A stretch of DNA of 64,000 nucleotides from Planctomycetia bacterium (lineage in GTDB: Bacteria; Planctomycetota; Phycisphaerae; UBA1845; UTPLA1): assembly GCA_015200345.1 (NCBI GenBank), contig CP054187.1, positions 604,470 to 668,469 of the forward strand, read 5' to 3'. Shown here one piece after another: positions 35,838 to 44,675 of this stretch. Within the stretch, counting starts at the first letter, position 1, and every line of letters begins with the position of its first letter. Both the position numbers and the translations under genes were made by a program. The notes beneath the pieces were generated by a model. That model ran no database searches. It was not told where the DNA came from and saw nothing but the letters and a program-made list of their open reading frames with translations.

Positions 35838-37625
35838 ATGGCGGACGCTCCTTCCCGTCGAACGTGCCTGATCTACGCTGCGATCGTCGCGATGGCTGCG
35901 ATGCTGCTCGCGCGATCCTCCGCCGTCCGACTCGAAACCCTCTGGGATGAACAGGTCGATCACGACATCGCCGTCGCCTTGCGCGACGAACCGCTCCGCG
36001 GCGAATCCCCCGCGCTCGACGCCTCACAGACCCGCCTCCCGATGTACCTCTGCGCCGCGGCCATGAAGCTCACCGGCCGCTCGGATTTACAACTCTGTCG
36101 CGATGTCAGCCTCGTCCTCGGCGGCCTCACCATCGTCCTCTCGGCCGCGCTGGCGCATCTGCTCTTCGGCGGCTGGACCGCCCTGCTCGCGGCGACGTTG
36201 CTCGCAGCCTCGCCCTACTTTCTCTCCTTTTCGCGGATCGCCATGACCGAGGGAGACATCGCCTTTTCCTGCGCGGTGGTCGCCGCGCTGCTCGCCTACC
36301 TACACGACCTTCGCCATCCGACACCATCACGCTGGCTCCTCGCCGGTGTCCTGCTTGGACTTGCAATTGGCGCGAAGCTTTTCGCGATCTTTCTCGTCCC
36401 CGTCTTCGTCGTCCTGGCGACTTCCACCCGCGCACCCCGGCAATCATCGCCAAACCCCGGCGATTCCGCCTCGCCACGCACAATGGATCCCTGGCTGGCT
36501 GGATCCCTCGCGGCCGGCCTCGCCGCCTCGCTCTGTGCAGCCTTTCTCGCCGTGGGTTCGCGCGATCGAGCGGTCGCCGCCTGGAGCGTCGCCGCCGCCG
36601 CATGGCTGCTCGTTGCTGCAAATGCCTTATTTCGACGTCCGATGCTGCCGACGGCTCCGCTTGTCCGCCTCGTTGCGGCGATCATGCTTGCCGGGCTGAC
36701 CTTTGGTGCGGTCATGCCCGTCCACCTGACCTCGCACGAAATCCTCCGTGAAATCGCCCGCAGAACACTTCGATGGGACAACACCGTCCCGCTGGCGCTC
36801 TGGAGCGATCACCTGCGACTTTACACCGGTATTGTCCTCATCAAGCTCTCCATCCCCTTCGGGCTGCTGACGGCGATCGCCCTGCCCTACGCAGCCTTTG
36901 TCGAGCGTTCCGACGGCCGCTGGCGCCCCTGCATCATCGCCATCATTTTCTACATCGTCTTGATCTGCTTCCTACCGCTGCGGCAGACGTTCTACCTCAT
37001 GGGCGTATACCCGATGATGGTCGTTCTCACGGCCGCCTTCGCCGTCGAGCTGGTCCGCCGACTTAGGCAGCGCAGCACGACGGCATCGGCCCTTGCGGTG
37101 ACCCTGTTCGGCGTGTGCCTCGTTCATCTTGGCTTCCGCGTCGCGACGGCTTATCCATACTTTCATCTGTATGGCTACGACCGCGTCGGAGATCGTTGGA
37201 TGGGCCGCGAGGCACGCGGCTATCGCAATCTCATCCAGACGCCCAGCGACGGCGTGGAAGAACTGCTTCAATGGTGCGCCACGAATAACGCCGTTCGACC
37301 CACCGACCGCGTCGTAAGCTTCCTCTGGGAAGATCGCATCGTGCGAAAAACTCTCGAATCGCTGCCCCGATCAATTCAACTCACGCCCCGCGGGCTGACC
37401 GAAGAATCCGACAAGCTGCCCCCGCAACCCGATGTCCAGCACGCCGATTGGATCCTCCTGCACATTAACAATCGGCTGGGCTACGGCGATCGTCCACCTG
37501 ACTGGCCCCCCGCCGCGCTGCTCGAAGCTCAATTCACGGTTGCCCATGCGGTTCGGCGCGGGCCGATCGAAGTGGCCTGGGTGTACGGTCGCCGGGATAA
37601 GCTTGAAAACACCCAAAAACCTTAG
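35838..37625 (+). CDS. GT39-like multi-pass membrane glycosyltransferase
   Basis: A 595-residue membrane protein with about ten hydrophobic segments. The first loop holds the family's acidic pair region (RLETLWDEQVDHDIAVALRD) and YFLSFSRIAMTEGDIAFSCA resembles the ArnT/PMT core. Members move sugars from polyprenyl phosphate to proteins or lipids on the outer face of the membrane. The C-terminal 150 residues are soluble and less conserved. The start is ATG 35838; a TTG at 35805 in the same frame is possible. No nearby gene tells the substrate. Confidence 0.82.
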   Translation: MADAPSRRTCLIYAAIVAMAAMLLARSSAVRLETLWDEQVDHDIAVALRDEPLRGESPALDASQTRLPMYLCAAAMKLTGRSDLQLCRDVSLVLGGLTIVLSAALAHLLFGGWTALLAATLLAASPYFLSFSRIAMTEGDIAFSCAVVAALLAYLHDLRHPTPSRWLLAGVLLGLAIGAKLFAIFLVPVFVVLATSTRAPRQSSPNPGDSASPRTMDPWLAGSLAAGLAASLCAAFLAVGSRDRAVAAWSVAAAAWLLVAANALFRRPMLPTAPLVRLVAAIMLAGLTFGAVMPVHLTSHEILREIARRTLRWDNTVPLALWSDHLRLYTGIVLIKLSIPFGLLTAIALPYAAFVERSDGRWRPCIIAIIFYIVLICFLPLRQTFYLMGVYPMMVVLTAAFAVELVRRLRQRSTTASALAVTLFGVCLVHLGFRVATAYPYFHLYGYDRVGDRWMGREARGYRNLIQTPSDGVEELLQWCATNNAVRPTDRVVSFLWEDRIVRKTLESLPRSIQLTPRGLTEESDKLPPQPDVQHADWILLHINNRLGYGDRPPDWPPAALLEAQFTVAHAVRRGPIEVAWVYGRRDKLENTQKP

Positions 37626-37800
37626 ATGCGCACTGCGTAATTTCTAACAGACCCTTGATGGCCCTCTACGGTGCTGCGTGCAAAGGCTCGGAGCGGATCT
37701 CGGCCGGCTGCCCCCATTTCGGCTGATTCGGGCCGGTGCAGCCATGCACCGAAGCTCCCCCTTCGACGTGGCGGGCAGGCATATTTTCGGCCTTGCCGCG
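37626..37800. other. Intergenic stretch upstream of the dockerin-protein promoter
   Basis: Part of a 333-base gap. Apart from the promoter at 37801-37830 I see no gene, repeat or RNA structure here. Confidence 0.4.
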
Positions 37801-37830
37801 TAGACATGGACCTGCGATTCGTGGTATCCT
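37801..37830 (+). promoter_or_regulatory. Promoter for the dockerin-tailed secreted protein
   Basis: TAGACA (37801-37806), 18 bases, TATCCT (37825-37830) preceded by TGG, an extended -10. The -35 matches 5 of 6. It lies about 120 bases before the start codon. Confidence 0.5.
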
Positions 37831-37958
37831 TAACAATGCAAACCTCGTGGATCCCGCTGGAGGTGGGTGTTCCATTTAACCCGGGTAGCACGCGGACACA
37901 TGGTCGTGCCCGCGAACATGGAGAGCGGCCCTTCAGCGCCGCCTGAGGGAGTGTCATT

Positions 37959-39455
37959 ATGCAGTCATGTTGTAAACAGATGTGGGGTGGGCTGGTCGCC
38001 GTTGCGATCACGGTTTTGATTCTGACGCCTGACGATGTCTTCGCCCAGGGCTGCCCCGGATCGGGCCAGCAGTCCAACGGTCCGGATGTCATCGTCGGCA
38101 CGCTCGGCCAGATTCAGAGCGGCCAGGAAATTACCAATTACACCGCCGACGGAACATACGATGCGCTGTCCGTCGGAACGACCTCCTGCAACCTGGGTAA
38201 CGCACAGCTACGCTGGGATGCATCGCCCGCATTAACCCACCCCGTCATCGGGCAGAACCTGTTTCGTCTGAAAGCATTCAACGGCGCCTATCGCTTCGAG
38301 CAGATCGGCCAGAGCTGGCTCAAGCACGGTTTCGCTGCGCTTCAGCAAACCGCCTGCTGCTCGAACTGCCAACCATCCGGCACCAGCTCGCGGCTCGGGA
38401 TCGGCTGCTCCGATCCGTACACCGCCAGCCGAAACGGCGGACAGAGCAGTGCCGGCCCCAAGTGGGCGGTCAACGCCACCACCGGCGCCCACACGCATCC
38501 GTCCAACGCGCCGGGTTTCTCCGGAAATGTGGCTCGACGACTGCGCGTCCGGCTTTCTGATCTCGAGGTCGCGACCGATCAGCTCGGACCGGTTCGCTTT
38601 TATGTTGAAGGGCAGTATGTCTCTCCGGATGATGCCGAGGCCGGCAACAAGAACAACAACGCCTCCTATCGCCAAGTCTCATACAACGGTAGTACGTTCG
38701 GTTATTTCGGATCAAACCCCAACACCGAAACCCAGCGCCAGCAGCCGGCCATCATGGCCTGGAAAGCGTTTGATCCCACCGTCACGATCACGAACGTGAC
38801 GACGCCCGAAGACGCCAACGCCGACCCGGATCTGACCGTCGCGCGCGTCATCATCGGCGCACAGGCCACCGATCTGGGCGGCGGCATCTGGCACTACGAG
38901 TACGCGGTACACAACCTCAACTCCGATCGCTCGGTTTACTCGTTCAGCATCCCCGTCGATCCGGGCACGACCGTCACCAACATCGGCTTCCACGATGTCG
39001 AGTACAACGACGGCGACGGCGAAAGCTGGGTCAACCGCGACGGAACCGACTGGACTGGCGTCTTTTCCGGCGGATCGGTGACGTGGGCCTGTGCGCACAC
39101 CTACGCCCAGAACCCCAACGCCAACGCCCTCCGCTGGGGCACGCTCTACAACTTCCGGTTCGACGCCAACGTCGCTCCGACTTCCGGCAACGCCACGCTG
39201 GTTCAGTTCAAGCCCGGTGCCCAGACGCTTCAGGCGTCCACCGTCGTGCCCAGCGTGCCGAGCTGTGCCTGCCCCGGTGACGTCAACGGCGATAGCAAGG
39301 TTGACGGCGGTGACATCGCCGATTTCACGCAAATGTACATCGGCGCGATGGGGGTCGGCTCCTGTGCGCAAACGGCCCCGCCAATCAGCGGCGCGCTGAA
39401 CAGCGACGACGTTGATGAATTCGTCAATCTGCTGCTGGCCGGCAACGGCTGCTAA
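37959..39455 (+). CDS. Secreted protein with C-terminal dockerin-like domain
   Basis: A 498-residue protein with a signal peptide ending DDVFAQ|G. Several Cys pairs occur in the first half (TACCSNCQPSGTSS). The middle is beta-rich and carries GNVARRLRVRLSDLEVATDQ. The C-terminus has a dockerin type I calcium-loop pair: GDVNGDSKVDGGDIADFTQM and GALNSDDVDEFVNLLLA. In anaerobes dockerins bind cohesins, but in planctomycetes the tails are widespread without scaffolds. GAGGGAG precedes the ATG; a strong terminator follows the stop. The enzymatic role, if any, is unknown. Confidence 0.85.
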   Translation: MQSCCKQMWGGLVAVAITVLILTPDDVFAQGCPGSGQQSNGPDVIVGTLGQIQSGQEITNYTADGTYDALSVGTTSCNLGNAQLRWDASPALTHPVIGQNLFRLKAFNGAYRFEQIGQSWLKHGFAALQQTACCSNCQPSGTSSRLGIGCSDPYTASRNGGQSSAGPKWAVNATTGAHTHPSNAPGFSGNVARRLRVRLSDLEVATDQLGPVRFYVEGQYVSPDDAEAGNKNNNASYRQVSYNGSTFGYFGSNPNTETQRQQPAIMAWKAFDPTVTITNVTTPEDANADPDLTVARVIIGAQATDLGGGIWHYEYAVHNLNSDRSVYSFSIPVDPGTTVTNIGFHDVEYNDGDGESWVNRDGTDWTGVFSGGSVTWACAHTYAQNPNANALRWGTLYNFRFDANVAPTSGNATLVQFKPGAQTLQASTVVPSVPSCACPGDVNGDSKVDGGDIADFTQMYIGAMGVGSCAQTAPPISGALNSDDVDEFVNLLLAGNGC

Positions 39456-39537
39456 GGCAGATTCGCTTGCCGTGCTGAATCGGCGGCCCAGGGCCGGACG
39501 GATTCCGCGGCGGATCAACCCTGTGACGTTCAACCCA

Positions 39538-39572
39538 GGCCCGTGGTCTTCATCGACCGCGGGCCTTTTTTT
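39538..39572 (+). terminator. Rho-independent terminator after the dockerin-tailed gene
   Basis: GGCCCGTGGTC (39538-39548) pairs with GACCGCGGGCC (39555-39565) with one mismatch; seven T follow (39566-39572). Confidence 0.85.
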
Positions 39573-39750
39573 GCGCCGGTCACGGTTGCCGACCAAGTCA
39601 ATCGCAACGCCGCGCCGGACCGGGCTGAAGGGGTCGCGTCAATTTCTGCTATTTTTGCTTGTGAATTCCCCTGTTCGGGTTTAGGCTTGCGCCCACAGGG
39701 CCGCATGGTCGCGGCCTTTGACACCGCATTGCTACGTAAAAGGAGTCACG

Positions 39751-40047
39751 ATGGCAAACGCAAAAAGCATGAGCAAGTCAGCCCTGATCAGCCACCTCGC
39801 CGAGAAGAACGAGATGACGCGCAAGCAGGTCATCGCCTTCATGGATTCGCTGGTGGACACGGCCTACAAGCAGGCCAAGAACAGCTTCACCCTGCCGGGC
39901 ATCGGCAAGCTTGTCCTGGTCAACCGCAAGGCGCGGATGGGTCGCAACCCGGCCACCGGCGAGGCGATCAAGATCCCCGCTAAGAAAGTTGTCAAGTTTC
40001 GCGTGGCCAAGGCCGCCAAGGAAGCCATCCTCACCGGCAAGAAGTAA
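39751..40047 (+). CDS. HU-family DNA-binding protein
   Basis: A 98-residue histone-like protein. The dimerisation helices (KSALISHLAEKNEMTRKQVI) are followed by the beta arms (GIGKLVLVNRKARMGRNPAT) with the RMGRNPATGE tip that intercalates DNA, and KKVVKFRVAKAAKEAI. It bends and compacts DNA as a dimer. AAAGGAG lies seven bases before ATG 39751, so this start is chosen over one 11 codons upstream. A Lys/Ala-rich N-terminus is absent, so it is a plain HU rather than an eukaryote-like fusion. Confidence 0.95.
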   Translation: MANAKSMSKSALISHLAEKNEMTRKQVIAFMDSLVDTAYKQAKNSFTLPGIGKLVLVNRKARMGRNPATGEAIKIPAKKVVKFRVAKAAKEAILTGKK

Positions 40048-40125
40048 CCGCCGATCGCACTCGGCGGCCTGCGCTCCGCGCGACAAACCCGCGCGCATCG
40101 CTCCGGCCGCACGAACGAATGAGAT

Positions 40126-40163
40126 ACGCCCGTCGAGATGCGATCCGCACCGGCGGGCGTTTT
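40126..40163 (+). terminator. Terminator after the HU gene
   Basis: ACGCCCG (40126-40132) pairs with CGGGCGT (40154-40160), followed by TTT. The T-run is short. It sits between the convergent HU and aat genes and could end both. Confidence 0.6.
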
Positions 40164-40181
40164 CCATGCGCGAGTGATCTT

Positions 40182-40769
40182 TCAATCCGTGAAACGTGCC
40201 GACGCGCGCAACGCTGCGCGCAGCAATTCCATGAACCGCGCGTGCGGAATCTCCACCGCCCCGAAACGCTCCAGGTGCGGCGTCAGATACTGAATGTCCA
40301 GCAACGTGAACCCCCGCGCCTTCATCCGATCCACCAGCGCCACCAGCGCCGCCTTGCTCGCGTCCCGCGCCCGATGAAACATGCTCTCGCCGAAGAACAC
40401 GCCCCCCAACGCCACGCCATACAACCCGCCGCACAATTGCCCCTCGCGCCAGGCTTCCACGCTGTGCCCGTAGCCGCGATCAAACAGCTCGCAGTAGACC
40501 TCGACTATCCGCGGATTGATCCAGCTCCCCTCCTCGCGGGCCGCGCAACCGCGCATCACCTCTTCGAACGCCGTGTCAATGCGAATCTCATACCGACCGC
40601 TGCGAACCGTCTGCATTAGCGACTTCGACGGCCGAAACCGCTCCAACGGCAGGATCGCCCGCGGATCGGGACAGAACCACCCAATCCGCCCGCCCACGCC
40701 CATTGGGAAGATCCCCTGCGCATAGGTGGTCAGCAACAGATCCGCCGTTAGTTTCGGCCCGCGCGACAT
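40182..40769 (-). CDS. aat: Leucyl/phenylalanyl-tRNA--protein transferase
   Basis: A 195-residue enzyme that adds Leu or Phe to proteins bearing N-terminal Arg or Lys, marking them for ClpS/ClpAP. The signature stretches are present: YAQGIFPM, IGWFCPDPRAILPLERFRPS, EEGSWINPRIVEVYCELFDR, GYGHSVEAWREGQLCGGLYG, VALGGVFFGESMFHRARDAS and SKAALVALVDRM. The length is close to that of the minimal family. A substrate adaptor ClpS is not in this window; the Clp-N-only protein at 8397 is a different type. Confidence 0.95.
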   Translation of the reverse strand: MSRGPKLTADLLLTTYAQGIFPMGVGGRIGWFCPDPRAILPLERFRPSKSLMQTVRSGRYEIRIDTAFEEVMRGCAAREEGSWINPRIVEVYCELFDRGYGHSVEAWREGQLCGGLYGVALGGVFFGESMFHRARDASKAALVALVDRMKARGFTLLDIQYLTPHLERFGAVEIPHARFMELLRAALRASARFTD

Positions 40770-40843
40770 GTTGGCTCCATCATACCCTCATCGCCGATTT
40801 GCATGCAGAGACGTAAAGGTCCGTCGCACGCACCCCATGGTCC

Positions 40844-41446
40844 TCACTCCCCCCGCGCCGCCTTCGCCCGCCTTTGGCCATCGTCGTCCATCGCCGTCAC
40901 CGGTGTCTGTAGGATCGTCAGGTATTGCCGCCACGGGCCAACTGCCGCGACGTATTGCGTCGCCATGCACTTGGCGATCTGGGCCATGTGATTCAGATCG
41001 TGCGCCACCCACGTCGCCAGCAGGTTTTCGAGCGTCACGCTGCCCAGCCGCGGGTGCGTGCCGCGCGCGGCAAGCTGCTCGGCCGTCGGCGCCATCGCCC
41101 GCAGCGCCGCGATGTTTTCCTTCCGCAATCGCTCAAACTCGTCCAGCAGTTGCGATAGCGACTTGCCGCGCGATTCCTCGAACTGGGCATATCGATCGTA
41201 CGCATCGAACGGTCGCGCGGGGCCGTGCTCGAGAAGGATCCTCGCGCGGACGATCCAGTCGGTCCGCTCCCCGTGAATGAGATGGCCGATGACATCGTAC
41301 GGCGTGAACGTGCCCTCGCCGTAGTTTGTGTGCGTCCACTCGCGACTCAAGCCGTCGAGCCAGGCGCGCAGGACGCGCGGAGTGCGCTGGAGGATTTCGA
41401 GGGCGTGGGAGAGGTCGTAGTTCATGGGCATGGCAAAAGCGCTCAC
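40844..41446 (-). CDS. DinB/YfiT-fold protein
   Basis: A 200-residue four-helix-bundle protein of the DinB (Bacillus damage-inducible) superfamily. The putative metal site is formed by H in VIGHLIHGER and by ATWVAHDLNHMAQI. Members include thiol-dependent transferases and many of unknown function. The name has no relation to E. coli DinB, the Y-family polymerase. GTG at 41446 is given; the internal ATG at 41431 or 41425 (MNYDLSHALEIL) may be the true start. It lies next to the Y-family polymerase gene in the same orientation. Confidence 0.85.
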   Translation of the reverse strand: MSAFAMPMNYDLSHALEILQRTPRVLRAWLDGLSREWTHTNYGEGTFTPYDVIGHLIHGERTDWIVRARILLEHGPARPFDAYDRYAQFEESRGKSLSQLLDEFERLRKENIAALRAMAPTAEQLAARGTHPRLGSVTLENLLATWVAHDLNHMAQIAKCMATQYVAAVGPWRQYLTILQTPVTAMDDDGQRRAKAARGE

Positions 41447-41536
41447 CTGTGGTCAATGCCGATTGGGCTTGAATGGATTCCTGTTCTACCCCCTGGTGCA
41501 CGTCTCACACTCTGTTCTCCGATGCGTCGTGTCCAA

Positions 41537-42871
41537 TCAAATCTCAACGGACACGTCCGATCCGTTCCCTTCCTCCGCCTCCGGTTCATACCGCGCCGGC
41601 GGCGGGGGCGTCCAGACCGGAGCGGTGCGCCACGGATCGCCGTCATCACGATCCCAGTTCATCGCGTCGTGGATGTCCGGCACATTGGAAAATGCGATGC
41701 GCGTCGGCGCGGTATCGAGAAACTCGTGAATCGTCGCCATGTGCACCGCGTCGCGCCCGTACCGTCCGTTGATGCGATCCATCACATGCGAGAGCGCCAC
41801 CCGCCGCTGCTGCTCCGCGAACAACGGCTGCGTCGCCGATCGATTCGACATCAGATCGCTCAAGGTCAACCCCACCTTGAACGGCTGACCGACCAACCGC
41901 CGCCGCGCCCACAGCGATAGGAACGCATCCAGCATCGAGCTGGTATCCTGGCACTGGTTCAGGTGCGTCCACCGATGCCAGCCGCCGCCGTGACGAAACG
42001 ACACATGCACATCCAGCCGGCCCGCCCAGTATCCCAGCCGCCGCAGGCGCGCCGCGGCCTTGCACAGCAGGCGCATCAGCACACCCTGCGCGCCGAGCTC
42101 GGTGCGCAGCTTGGGCGGCAGCACATGAGAGTGGCCGACCGTTCGGCGTCGCGTCGGCGGCTCGGGAACATCGTGCCCGTGCAACGCGAGCCAGAAATTT
42201 CGCCCGACGATTCCGCCCCAGATGCGTTCTAGGTCATCGCTTGACAGAGCGCAGAGCTGCTGAACCGTCGTGATGCCGCGCCGGAGAAATCGGGGGAGCA
42301 TCCGGCGGCCGATCCCGGGGAAATCCGACAACGCCAACGGGTAAAGTTTATACGGCAGATCGTGCGAGTCGATGAGCGTGAGGCCGTCCGGTTTTTTCAT
42401 ATCGCCGGCGACCTTGGCGAGAAACGCGTTCGGCGCGATGCCGATCGAACATCGCAGGAAATCGCCGGCCCGCTGACGAATGGCCTCCTTGATCTGTAAG
42501 CCCTTCTGCGTGGCGCGATCGGCGGAACGATCGGTGCTCGACAGATGACAGGCCATCTCGTCGATGGAAAGCACGCGATGAATCGGCACGCAGGAATCCA
42601 CGGCGCCGAGAATGGCGAGATGAACATGGACATACAACTCGTGACGCGCCTCCACGAACACGATGCCGGGGCACATCCGCCGCGCCTCGAACACCGCCGT
42701 GCCGGTCTTCACCCCGAACGCCTTGGCTTCGTAGCTCGCGGCGATGCAGAACGTCGTCTCGGCGCGCAGCGGCACGACCGCGACGGGCCGGCCGCGCAAC
42801 TCCGGCCGATACTGCTGCTCGACGGACGCGAAGTACGCGTTCATATCCACAAACAGAACTTTCAGTGACAT
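41537..42871 (-). CDS. Y-family DNA polymerase
   Basis: A 444-residue translesion polymerase. The palm has LFVDMNAYFASVEQ with the first catalytic Asp (residue 9) and SIDEMACH with the Asp-Glu pair (about 104-105). A helix-hairpin-helix follows (FPGIGRRMLPRFLRRGITTV) and the little-finger region has a long Arg-rich tail (RRLGYWAGRLDVHVSFRHGG). It lacks the C-terminal beta-clamp motif of Pol IV that I could recognise, and resembles the ImuB/UmuC-like 'DinP-like' group. ATG 42871 is preceded by GGCCAGGC; a longer frame to 42949 lacks homology. Regulation is probably damage-linked through the direct-repeat site at its promoter. Confidence 0.88.
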   Translation of the reverse strand: MSLKVLFVDMNAYFASVEQQYRPELRGRPVAVVPLRAETTFCIAASYEAKAFGVKTGTAVFEARRMCPGIVFVEARHELYVHVHLAILGAVDSCVPIHRVLSIDEMACHLSSTDRSADRATQKGLQIKEAIRQRAGDFLRCSIGIAPNAFLAKVAGDMKKPDGLTLIDSHDLPYKLYPLALSDFPGIGRRMLPRFLRRGITTVQQLCALSSDDLERIWGGIVGRNFWLALHGHDVPEPPTRRRTVGHSHVLPPKLRTELGAQGVLMRLLCKAAARLRRLGYWAGRLDVHVSFRHGGGWHRWTHLNQCQDTSSMLDAFLSLWARRRLVGQPFKVGLTLSDLMSNRSATQPLFAEQQRRVALSHVMDRINGRYGRDAVHMATIHEFLDTAPTRIAFSNVPDIHDAMNWDRDDGDPWRTAPVWTPPPPARYEPEAEEGNGSDVSVEI

Positions 42872-42910
42872 GCCTGGCCTTTGTGTCCGGAGGGTCCGAA
42901 TGACCGCCGC

Positions 42911-42939
42911 ATGATACCCTAACATATACCTAACTTCAA
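42911..42939 (-). promoter_or_regulatory. Promoter of the Y-family polymerase with embedded direct-repeat operator
   Basis: On the minus strand TTGAAG (42939-42934), 17 bases, TATCAT (42916-42911; 5 of 6). Nearly the whole spacer is a direct repeat GTTAGG-N5-GTTAGG (plus-strand CCTAAC at 42918-42923 and 42929-42934), period 11. Confidence 0.6.
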
Positions 42940-43053
42940 GCGCAGGCAAAGCCTTCTCGCTTAATCCATGCGGCCCAAGCGCTTACAACGGTTCCAGCCG
43001 GCACGGGATCCGAGAAAGGCTCAAGGCTTCTCGCCCAGACCGCGACGAGTTGC

Positions 43054-43330
43054 TCAAGTCAATGCAACGATCTCAACCAATATATCCATTCCGAATAAAC
43101 AGCCGGTTGTAATAGACAAGCCGGATTGAACGTCAACGACCGGATCGATTTCGAACCGGGGAGCACAAGGCCGCCTGGTCTTCGTCGATGCAGGGCGTGA
43201 GTTCATTCGGCGAAATGAAAGCAAGGCAATAAAAGCAGCCGGCCGCTTCGCATTCCCGTAGCAACGCCCGATGGGACGTGCACGGTTTGCGAGCGCCTTC
43301 CTTTTCGGCATTGAAACGATGAGTGACGCA
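43054..43330 (-). pseudogene. Frameshifted zinc-ribbon-type small protein gene
   Basis: The minus-strand frame reads THRFNAEKEGARKPCTSH, ECEAAGCFYCLAFISPNELT and IDEDQAALC, which resembles a family of small uncharacterised bacterial proteins with a CFYC...CPxCG zinc ribbon. After ALC the frame is lost by one extra base (TGC-TCCC-CGG near 43172); the next frame continues PRFEIDPVVDVQSGLSIT and ends with TGA at 43054. The second cysteine of the expected CPRC is Phe, so both the frame and the zinc site have decayed. No start codon is evident. Confidence 0.65.
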
Positions 43331-43350
43331 GAAACGGCGCCTGGTAGAAA

Positions 43351-44160
43351 TCAAACACGCCCAACGCGCAGATAAATCGGCGACCACACCGTGCGGCGCG
43401 CCGCGGCATTGCCCCATGCACGCGAAAGCTCATGGCGAACCAACTCCAACGGATCACTCCCCCGGTCCCGGCGGTACTTCTGCACGGCGGACCAGGATTC
43501 GATGTACGCGAGATACTCCATCAGCGTCCAATCGCTGCGACAGGCGAAAGGCGAATGCACACCATGACGATCGCAGATCGGATGGTCGCGTGGCGAGCTG
43601 CGTATCTCCGTAAACGGAAACGGAATCTTCTCCAGTCGGTCTTCCACGTATTGCCGGCGAGACTCCCAGCAGGACCCCACCACGTCGTAGCAGAACCGGT
43701 CAATGAGTTGATCGACTCGCCCATCGACCCGCGGCAGCGTGTAGCACCAGGCCGCAATGATGCCGCCGGGCCGGACCGCTCGGCGCACGTTGGCGTAGAA
43801 CGCATCGAAGTTCATCCAGTGAATGGCCTGCGCGATCGTCACCAGATCGACGCTCGCGGGCTGGACCTTTCCGTTCGCAGCGACGAGGGCCGGGTCTTCG
43901 GCCGTCGCGACGTGATACATCACGCGCGGGTGCGGCGCGGCGTGCCTAAGCTGCTCGGCGCTGGCATCGGTGGCGATCACTCGCTCGAAGTGCGCCGCCA
44001 GCGCGACGGCCGCCTGCCCGTTGCCCGTGCCGACATCCCATGCGAGCGACCGCGCGGCGCACAGGCCCGCGAGATAGTCGAACAACTCCGGCGGATAGTG
44101 CGGCCGAGCCTGCGCATACAGCGCGGCGTGATGGGAGAACAGGTCGATGAATTCGGGCAT
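43351..44160 (-). CDS. SAM-dependent methyltransferase (methyltransferase type 11 style)
   Basis: A 269-residue protein starting MPEFIDLFSHHAALYAQARP. Motif I is AWDVGTGNGQAAVALAAHFE; ATDASAEQLRHAA, AQAIHWMNFDAFYANVRRAV and RPGGIIAAWCY follow. This is the family of small methyltransferases that includes plant-type and bacterial ubiquinone/menaquinone-like enzymes; no substrate is clear. A longer upstream frame to 44496 has no homology. The segment SPRDHPICDRHGVHSPFA near residue 190 is unlike usual relatives and may be an insertion. It follows the DinB-type gene by 17 bases. Confidence 0.8.
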   Translation of the reverse strand: MPEFIDLFSHHAALYAQARPHYPPELFDYLAGLCAARSLAWDVGTGNGQAAVALAAHFERVIATDASAEQLRHAAPHPRVMYHVATAEDPALVAANGKVQPASVDLVTIAQAIHWMNFDAFYANVRRAVRPGGIIAAWCYTLPRVDGRVDQLIDRFCYDVVGSCWESRRQYVEDRLEKIPFPFTEIRSSPRDHPICDRHGVHSPFACRSDWTLMEYLAYIESWSAVQKYRRDRGSDPLELVRHELSRAWGNAAARRTVWSPIYLRVGRV

Positions 44161-44177
44161 TGAAGCAATGGCTCCGG

Positions 44178-44675
44178 TCACGAGACCGCCTTGCGCACGT
44201 GCGTCATGTAATCCAGCTCCACCAGGCCCGCGCCGAGGCGGCGGAGCATGTTGACCGCCTGTGCGCGATGATGCGTCGAATGCACGAAGCCCTGGATCAG
44301 CATGTCGCCGAACGTGGCGGAGAAGAGGCTGCCCTTCGAGTCGCGATAGCGCTGCTCGCGCGAAAGATCGGTGTCCGCGAGCGACGCAAGGAACGCACCG
44401 CGCGCTGCGCTGGTCGCGGCGAAGCCATCGCGCAGCGCCGCAACCGTGATCGTCGTTTCGTATGGCGGCCACGGCGTTTCCACCTCGCCCTTCCATCGCG
44501 CCAGCCAGACCGACTCGCCATCGAGAATGTGCTTGAGCGTCTTTCGCAGCGTGCCCATGCCGAGGTCGAACGGGGTATCGAGCTGCGCGGCGGTCAGCGG
44601 CTCACTTGCCCGGAGCAGCGCGGCATTGGCGAAATCGGAGTATTCAAACAACGGGGCAAACAAATCGACCGTCAT
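44178..44675 (-). CDS. DinB/YfiT-fold protein, single domain
   Basis: A 165-residue DinB-superfamily protein: LFEYSDFANAALLRASEPL, TLRKTLKHILDGESVWLARW and GFVHSTHHRAQAVNMLRRLG. His in TLKHI and two His in HSTHH form the likely metal site. Its start overlaps the stop of the double-domain neighbour by ATGA, so the two are translated together. It follows the same layout as each half of that neighbour, suggesting tandem duplication. Confidence 0.9.
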   Translation of the reverse strand: MTVDLFAPLFEYSDFANAALLRASEPLTAAQLDTPFDLGMGTLRKTLKHILDGESVWLARWKGEVETPWPPYETTITVAALRDGFAATSAARGAFLASLADTDLSREQRYRDSKGSLFSATFGDMLIQGFVHSTHHRAQAVNMLRRLGAGLVELDYMTHVRKAVS

